From the NCBI GenBank assembly GCA_020536535.1, contig JAHLWZ010000829.1, positions 21,885-85,884 of the forward strand: a stretch of DNA of 64,000 nucleotides, read 5' to 3'. Below are positions 57,795-64,000 of the stretch, one piece after another. A program made the position numbers and the translations under genes. How positions within the stretch are numbered: position 1 is the first letter of the stretch; every line of letters begins with the position of its first letter. Under the pieces are notes generated by a model. That model had not been told where the DNA came from. It was given only the letters and a program-made list of their open reading frames with translations, and did not search any database. Source of the DNA: Pelomyxa schiedti. Lineage: Eukaryota; Evosea; Pelobiontida; Pelomyxidae.

Positions 57795-60700
57795 ATGCCC
57801 AAGCACACGTCCGCGTGCCCCCGCGTGCCCTCAGCATCGCCCCCATCGCCGTCGCCGCGGGTGAGGGCGGACGCCCCGCCGCGCTCTGCTGGGGCTCCGT
57901 CATCGCCGAATGCAGTCTCCCCCAACCGCGGAAGGAAGAGAAGGAGAGCGAAACCTCCTGCGACCACGACTACCTCTGGTTCCACGTCGTCTGGAAACAA
58001 TAAAACAGTCTCCTCACAAACACATGCTACCCCGCCTCCAAAGTCCGGGAGTGCTGAGGCATTAGAGGCTTCCGACACAAACATCGAGTCCTACTTTCGA
58101 AAGTTGGAACTGAACTCTCCATCTTCCATCCTTAGAAACACTACCGCTCTTGTTGACAACAATAAATTGAATTCAGCAGTGGCTAGTACTTGCGCTGATA
58201 GCAACACACATTCGACTCTCACTTCAAGTGATGGAGGTGCCAGTGCCAGAGTTGTTGGCGGAGTCCCACATCCAGGCAACAGTGGTGACTCTGCTATTGC
58301 CACATGTTGCCTCTCTCTAGTGGCAGTGGCACAAAGTGCTGTTGCTTGCGATACCACACCCACTACGTCATTGACAAACCTCCCTTCCGAAAAACTTTCA
58401 TCTCCTTACACCACTTGTTCCACAGGCACTCAAAGACGAGAGCTGGCGACGTTCATGCGAGAGCACCCCGAACTTTTCCGTGACTTTGATTTGGAGGGGG
58501 CACTTCCCGGCACAATCGCCATGTGGGCTTTGAGTGTCCAACGTAGGAATGGTCTTGCCGGTGAGGCAGCCAAACGTCTTGCGGAACAATTAAACGGACA
58601 CTCCAAAGTTGCAACCACAATAGCCTTCATTCTAGACCACCCCCTACTATTCAGTGATACAATTTTACAAGCCCCTCCAGAAATCCTTCTCGGGGATGCC
58701 GAGAAGAAGGAAAAAGAGGCTCGGGGCAGTGTAGAAGTATTCGCAGAGGCCTCTAAACGTGTAATGGATATGAATACCAAATCTCCAAAAATTGAGGCCA
58801 CAATTAGTTTCATGGCAAATCACCTGGAATTATTCAATGACGCTCTTCTAAAAGCACTCCCAGAAGTTCTTCTAATGGAAGCAGAAAAGAAACTCATGGA
58901 GGTTGAAAAGAACCACAGAAGCTCATTGCCCTTGTGTGTAGTTTAGAGAAACTCACAAGAGTCCACTCATGAAAATACAGGTTTGCAATGCAGCCGATAC
59001 TCTCGAACAATCCTGTGAACCCCAGCAGCAGGAGCCCCATAAATTTCACCTAGATATTTCCTCTCCAGAGGGAATGTTCTCTTCAATTGAGGAACTGGCT
59101 AAAAATATCGGCTTGAGAATTGCAACTCACACCAACAAGCTTGTGGATCCAGTTGTTTTTTCAGACTTGAAGGACAGAGAAGATATTCTGTACACTGTTG
59201 AGGCACACCTGCACGAACGTTTCGAGGATGTCAAAACTGATCCCCGGACACTCAACCCCTTGATTTTTCTTAGTGGGGCTCCTGGAAGTGGGAAGGTTGA
59301 CAACCCGCTTTTCTCTCTTTTTTCAACTCACGTTTAAGAAAATGAGACAGTCGAGAGCGCTCGACGAGCTTGTGAAGAGATTTGAAAATAGTACACCAAC
59401 CTCCAACATGTCAGACTGCTGTTGTGTTACTGTAACATGGAATGGTGTGACGCCTTACAATGCCAGTATTGATGAATGTGGAAAGGGTTTGCCTGGCCTT
59501 TTCTTACGAATATTGCACTCGTAGGTTTTTTCCTTTTTCTTCCCATCTGACTGCTTTCAGCCATTGGTTTGTGATGTCACACGAGTGGAATATATCCCAG
59601 TATATTCAAAACTGGGGGACAGTTGCTCAAGCCGTGGAAAGAGACCCTGTTACCATTCTGAAGAAACTGTTTGGAGCCATCAAGATTCACAGCAAAAAGA
59701 GTCACATCTTGCTGTGTGTTGATGAAATACTTAAAGCTGATGAGACCCCTGTAGCACCCCTTCACTCAGAAGCCATCTGCCACACACTGGGAGGTGTAAT
59801 GGATGTCGGTGGGGTCACTATTGAAAAACTAGCCGCCAGTAAAAAAACCTCTGCGAGTGAAATGTGCCCTTCAAACAGTAAAACACATACTGCAAGTGTC
59901 ATAATGGTGGTTATCTCATGCCTGAACAAAGGCTGGGTGCTGAAACAAGAATCGCAGTCGGGCAGGAGGATAGTGTTATTGCTTCTTGACCCCATCTCCT
60001 TTGACTCGTCCCTGGAGCTTTTCAATAACCACTTCCAATCCTATGGGAAAGATGCTGAACATGGCTTACGAAAAGTCATATCTGACACTGGTGGCCTGCC
60101 ATGCCTTTTGGTGGGTCTCAATCATTGGTTGAATGACCAAAAAGAAAGAGAAAGTGCATTGAGCCTTCTCAATAACCACACATACTCACTTAGTGCCATT
60201 AGACGAAGGACCCGGTCTGGATTATACCAAGACACAATACTATATGACAGTATTGTTGGTGCAATTGTGTGTGCACAAAAACTGAACACTGATTCTCTTA
60301 TTGGTGGTCAAAAATTCTGTGATCTGGTCTCTGCTGGATACCTTTTCTCCAGGGGTTCCATCCCTTGCATCAGTATTATGAACTTGCTTCAGTTTGCTAC
60401 TCAGGGATCAACAAGCATTGCAAATTCTACTTTTGAGGAAATTCCTGGACTCCTTCGCATGGCAGAAGGGAGCCGAAAAACAATTCAATGTATAAGAATT
60501 TTGCTAAAGTTCATGCTGAACCCTACAGCAATTTGGTCTTCTGGAACACCCCTTGAGGACTTTGTATCATTGCACCCAATTCTTTTGACTCTTTGTGCTG
60601 CTGAGACAGGTGATAGAGAATTTAGTATCAACCAAATGTTTGGAATCCCTCGTTTCCAAACCGTAACTCAAGATTCAACGGTCATTTTCCCAAGAGAACC

Positions 60701-61222
60701 GACTTTTTACTGTTGGAATGTACAAGCAAGAGATGGAAAAACTCACGACTTTGCCTGGTGGGTGAAAAAATGTGGAAGTCCCAGTCATCCAAATCTTCAA
60801 GTTGGTTCCATAGTCCGATGCTGCCATACAAACCCTGGGTTTGTTTTCAAATCCTTCAGCTTTTCACTCTTACAACAACAAGATTCGAGGTTGCATTCCT
60901 ACTGCAGTCCGCTGATGGCGCAAGCAAATATATCATATGTGTCGAATGCAAGTACTCTGAGTTGACCAGCAAAGCAGTTCTTACATCAAAGATGGTCCAG
61001 AAAAAGTGGAACTCCACGCAGTCTCAAATGCAAGGCCTTATGAAAAATACCCACTGGAAGGGTGCCACAGTGGTTCTGATAATAGTAACACTCAGGAAGC
61101 TGCCTGCAGGCTTTGATTTCGGAAACACACAACAAAACAACAGCAGGAACATTCTCATTCTTGACAGAACCAATTTCACCCAGTATCTGGGACCTACCAT
61201 TGGAAGCCTTTTCAATGTCTAA
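57795..61222 (+). CDS. P-loop NTPase with PD-(D/E)xK nuclease-like C-terminus (CRN/RHS-like)
   Basis: Large predicted protein of about 1050 residues. The N-terminus is Pro/Ser-rich and basic (NRGRKRRRAKPP), possibly a nuclear signal. A helical repeat pair follows (LATFMREHPELFRDFDLEGALP, here split as LATFMREHPELF and DFDLEGALP; AFILDHPLLFSDTILQAPPE; FMANHLELFNDALLKALPE; 58440-58890). A 43-nt intron (about 58936-58978) joins the NTPase half: Walker A SGAPGSGK (59272-59295), Walker B-like ILLCVDE (about 59706), a Ser/Arg-rich middle, then FYCWNVQARDGKTHDFAWW. After an intron of about 60 nt comes LFTLTTTRFEVAFLLQ, then YIICVECKYSE (about 60935-60960), where ECK with an upstream acidic residue fits a PD-(D/E)xK core. 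This NTPase-nuclease pairing is known from Crinkler and trypanosome RHS proteins. Function here is unproven. Confidence 0.72.
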
Positions 61223-61406
61223 GGGAAAACAATCTAATGTTTTGCAAACCACTTTTTCGAAATTGTTGGAGAAGAACAACAATTGTGGCTGGGCCGTTTG
61301 GGGCTGCTAATTCTTTCTTTTTTTTTACAAAACTGAACAAGTATGTGGGTGTGGCAATTGGTGGGATTTGGTATCACCAAGTAACACAAACACCCATATA
61401 TAGCAT

Positions 61407-62629
61407 TTAGTTCTGGGTGGGCTGTTGGGCTGAACAACCCACTCCCGTTTGGTCCCAGACATCCAACCTCTCCCTATCCATGCCTTCATAAACGCGATTG
61501 GCGCGGGTCTCCCAGCGCACTCCCTTGCCACTATTGGAATTGGAAGCGGAAATACCGCCGGTGGTTTCATCAGCCACGACATACTTGTACTCGAAGCGGG
61601 CGCCTCGAACAGGAACAGTGATTCTCCATATGTTCCCGTCGGTCCACTCCATCTTGTTGCCGTCGGTAATCTCCCACCCTCCAACGTGTTTGCTGCTGCC
61701 CACGAGGTGAAGCTGTTGGCCAAACCTGGAGTATGAATTAGAAACACCCATCGGGGAGAGAATTATTTGGGCATACTTGGTAGTAAAGTGGATGGAGAAT
61801 GTCACTGCCAGGAGGCGCCTCCCATAATTGATCAGTTGGTGTCTGAATCCCACGTTGGGGCATATGATAGGGCGGCACCGATGCACCATTCTGAAAGCGG
61901 TGGCAAAGTCCAGGCAGCGAGTGCTCATCACATATGCTATGACAATAGAGGCACTTCTTGAAATGCCATACACACAGTGGACAAGCACATTCCCTACTCT
62001 ACGGCCAGCTTCGATGAAGGCATTTGTTTGGTTGAAGTACTGGGAAATGTTTTGGTCCGCGCGGTCATCAATGCTGGGAAGAAAATTAATAACCAAGGCC
62101 ATAAACCTCACACTTCACTTTCAAATAACACACCACACACAACTACCAAACCAAAACAAAGTAAAAGCAAAGCACATCACATCACACACATGCACCAGAT
62201 GCAAACAAAAGGGAGGGTTCAGGGAAAAAAAAAAAAAAAGATTGACGGTACATACTCGACAACAAGGCACTTCACGTTTGGCGGGAACAAGTCCCTGTAC
62301 ACCGTGAAGTCGGGCACGTTCGTGACCGTGACCACGTGGGTGATGTTGAGCCTCGCGAGGGTCATCTTCGTGTAGGCGTCCTTCTCGTCGCCCAGGTAGA
62401 GCTGGTCCATGACCAAGTCGGGCGCGGGGCGCTGCGGCACGCCGAGGCAGGCCGCCGACTGCGCGTCGAACAGGAGCGGCGGGGCCGCGGCGGCCGGCGG
62501 CGGCGGCGGCGAGCACTCGGGGTGCAGCTGCAGCGGGCGAGGCGGGCACGAGGACAGCGGCGTGAGGTCGGGCGCCAGGGGCGTGTACGAGTCGACGTCG
62601 TAGTTGTAGGTGTAGTTGATGTCGTTCAT
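61407..62629 (-). CDS. Dual-specificity phosphatase with C-terminal CBM20 starch-binding domain
   Basis: Predicted glucan phosphatase or carbohydrate-targeted protein phosphatase of about 350 residues. A Pro-rich N-terminus (start MNDINYTYNYDVDSYTPLAP) leads to MDQLYLGDEKDAYTKMTL and the LNITHVVTVTNVP strand (62410-62320). After an intron (about 62250-62090) come INFLPSIDDRAD (acid loop) and VLVHCVYGISRSASIVIAYV, a full HCx5RS site (61975). Then comes CBM20: LLAVTFSIHFTTK, a 51-nt intron, FGQQLHLVGSSKHVGGW, FEYKYVVADE and VRWETRANRVYEG (61800-61470), retaining the Trp and the W-E-x-x-x-NR starch-binding pattern. Animal laforin has the domains in the opposite order; plant SEX4 has phosphatase first but CBM48. 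The active site lacks the laforin-type CNAGxGR sequence, so substrate is open. Confidence 0.87.
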
Positions 62630-63322
62630 TTGTGGGAGTGTGCTTGGCTGGCTGCTGGTGGTGGCGGTTGGGGGTTGGTTGTTGTTTGTTGTGTGGGGGT
62701 TGGGGGTGTGGGGTGTGGGGTGTGTTCTGGTGACAAGTCTACGTGTATCCGGCGCGTTTAGATATTCGTTTTTTTTTAATTCTTTTTTTCCCTTGTTTTT
62801 ATCAGATGTGCGTGGCCTGTCTTAGAAGCCCAAGTGATTCCCCCAATGTGGTGTGTTCGTTTTTGATGTACAGAGAATTTCATGTAAGTGCACTGCAAAC
62901 TGTTGTGGGCTAGCCTGCCCTCTGTTCTCGTCCGGGGAGCAACAATTGGCCCCGGGTTGATGTGGATCACCGAGAATGGAACGCTGTTAGGGAACCCGGG
63001 GGCAGGGACGGGAGAGAAATGACTTTTCGCAAGATTGGGCTAGACCAGTTCACATTCATCCTTACGTGAAAAGTCACTGGAACCAGCCCTTAGCGTAACC
63101 GGCCCTCAATTTTTTGTCATCACCGAAGTGCATTCGGCCGTGTTTTGTTGAAAGACCTCTTCCTGACTTTTTTTTTATTGCCCGTTCGCTTACCAGGTTT
63201 CGCCCATTTTCTCTAGAGGGTATTAAAGCGAAGCAAAAAAAATAAACAAGAACAACAAACAAAATACCCAAACTACAAGCAAGACTTAACCAAAGACACC
63301 TATAACAACTCTTATAAAAACA
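62630..63322. promoter_or_regulatory. Divergent intergenic region between phosphatase and cyclin genes
   Basis: About 690 bp with no supported gene. A G/T-rich stretch (62640-62735) and a poly-T run (62770-62790) lie near the phosphatase. An imperfect inverted repeat (GACTTTTCGC at about 63021 and GTGAAAAGTC at about 63066) occupies the middle. A-rich DNA precedes the cyclin start. Confidence 0.4.
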
Positions 63323-63787
63323 ATGGAAGACTCAGTCGCCTCACTAGTTCGAAACCGAATAAGCCAGAACATTGCCGACGAGGACTCTTCATCATCCCTA
63401 TTCGCGGCGCCCCACGCACCAGCGCTTCCTCTCGAAAAACTGCTGGTACGGTTTACTCACTACTGGTCAGTACCCACAGAGGCCCTCGTCATGGCCTGTG
63501 TCATACTCGACAGAGCGAGAAATTCCAAGTCGGCCCCGAGACTTACCCTCACACCAAAAACTGCCCACAAGGCCCTTACAGCCGCCGTCGTAGTAGCTAC
63601 CAAATTCATCCTTGATGACTTTGAGAAGCACTCGGGGATAGCGATGGCGGCCGGAATTCGGCCCCAGACTCTCACGTCACTCGAGATGGAGCTACTTAGA
63701 CTGGTCGACTTCAATGTATTCACTGACAGCTCCACATGGAATTCCTACATTTCCGAATTGGAGTCTTTAGCGCCAGCTTCTGTGTGA
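63323..63787 (+). CDS. Small Pho80/P-type cyclin
   Basis: Regulatory subunit of a cyclin-dependent kinase, 154 residues, in one exon. The cyclin fold is visible: LLVRFTHYWSVPTEALVMAC, VILDRA, then LTLTPKTAHKALTAAVVVATKF (the conserved Lys-Phe of helix 3), and SLEMELLRLVDFNVFTDS near the C-terminus, which is the Pho80/cyclin-U (P) signature ending in a short helix. Such cyclins commonly act with Pho85/CDK5-type kinases in phosphate, nutrient or growth responses. The size is at the small end of the family, with only the minimal cyclin box. The start is the first Met after A-rich leader DNA; no intron is needed. Confidence 0.85.
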   Translation: MEDSVASLVRNRISQNIADEDSSSSLFAAPHAPALPLEKLLVRFTHYWSVPTEALVMACVILDRARNSKSAPRLTLTPKTAHKALTAAVVVATKFILDDFEKHSGIAMAAGIRPQTLTSLEMELLRLVDFNVFTDSSTWNSYISELESLAPASV

Positions 63788-64000
63788 ATAATTACGGACC
63801 TGCACCCTCTTCTTGGCACATCCAATTTGCACAATTGCCCAAACGGAGGGCAATTTGTTGTCCTAGTATCCAGTCTTCAAAGCTTTGAAGGGCACTTCCA
63901 AGCTTCCAAAGAAACAAACAAAATCCTGTTGTGTACAATAATAGAAAGAAAGCCAGGCCTTTTCTTTCCAACATTCCTCTTATTCCTTTCTTTTGCTCTT
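63788..64000. other. Cyclin 3' flank with hairpin and palindrome
   Basis: No supported gene. A small hairpin (AATTGCCC about 63833-63840 with GGGCAATT about 63848-63855) and a perfect 16-bp palindrome, CTTCAAAGCTTTGAAG (63875-63890), are present. They may be part of the 3' UTR or terminator. Confidence 0.45.

Noticed and set aside
58936-58978. Two separate genes in the NTPase-nuclease region (stop at 58946, new Met at 58969)
   Set aside because: A 43-nt intron with GTAG donor and ATACAG acceptor joins the frames in phase and matches local intron size, so a single gene is favoured.
63875-63890. 16-bp palindrome as an operator or attachment site
   Set aside because: Eukaryotic 3' flank context and a single copy give no support for a regulatory or integration role.

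Overview
The window is protist nuclear DNA, most likely from an amoebozoan. Genes lie close together on both strands and are cut by many very short introns. Introns I could phase through conserved domains are typically 40-55 nt; some use GC rather than GT as the 5' splice site. The best lineage marker is a myosin II regulatory light chain (29134-30017) that closely resembles the dictyostelid form. A cortexillin-like protein and a TmcB-like transmembrane adenylyl cyclase agree with this. A long ankyrin-like protein of the KWL/EWL type suggests Archamoebae (Pelomyxa or Mastigamoeba relatives), but that placement is inference. There are no bacterial operons, CRISPR arrays or rRNA genes, and I found no convincing tRNA.

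Layout. 0-13 kb: chromomethylase-like DNA methyltransferase (+), WD40 protein (+), the RNA kinase/3'-end factor CLP1 (-), a C2-patatin phospholipase (-), an unresolved stretch at 10.4-11.6 kb, and fibrillarin (-). 13-29 kb: a large RCC1-ankyrin-TIR-TIR protein, a possible small membrane protein, CDP-diacylglycerol synthase, a long ankyrin protein, a divergent actin-related protein and the KWL-type ankyrin protein (all +). 29-44 kb: myosin light chain (+), the 7-kb adenylyl cyclase gene (-), a secreted cysteine-rich probable GPI protein (+), a tandem-CH coiled-coil actin bundler (-) and a PP2C-like protein (+). 44-54 kb: a Gly-rich protein, a dual-specificity phosphatase, an unassigned protein and xanthine dehydrogenase (all +). 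54-57.5 kb: a gene-poor scar with a transhydrogenase relic and a broken, internally inverted Ty3/gypsy-type retrotransposon. 57.8-64 kb: a P-loop NTPase/PD-(D/E)xK nuclease protein (+), a phosphatase with a C-terminal starch-binding domain (-) and a small Pho80/P-type cyclin (+).

The neighbours do not form one pathway. Themes recur: epigenetic marking (DNA methyltransferase with BAH and chromo modules), RNA processing (CLP1, fibrillarin), amoeboid cortex and signalling (myosin light chain, CH bundler, actin-related protein, cyclase, phosphatases) and possible defence or conflict proteins (TIR-TIR fusion, NTPase-nuclease). Many 5' exons are strikingly GC- and CpG-rich while gene bodies are AT-richer, which is notable beside a DNA cytosine methyltransferase gene.

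Coordinates give first start codon to stop codon with introns inside. Exon joins were inferred by hand from reading frames and GT/GC-AG signals; those called uncertain need cDNA.
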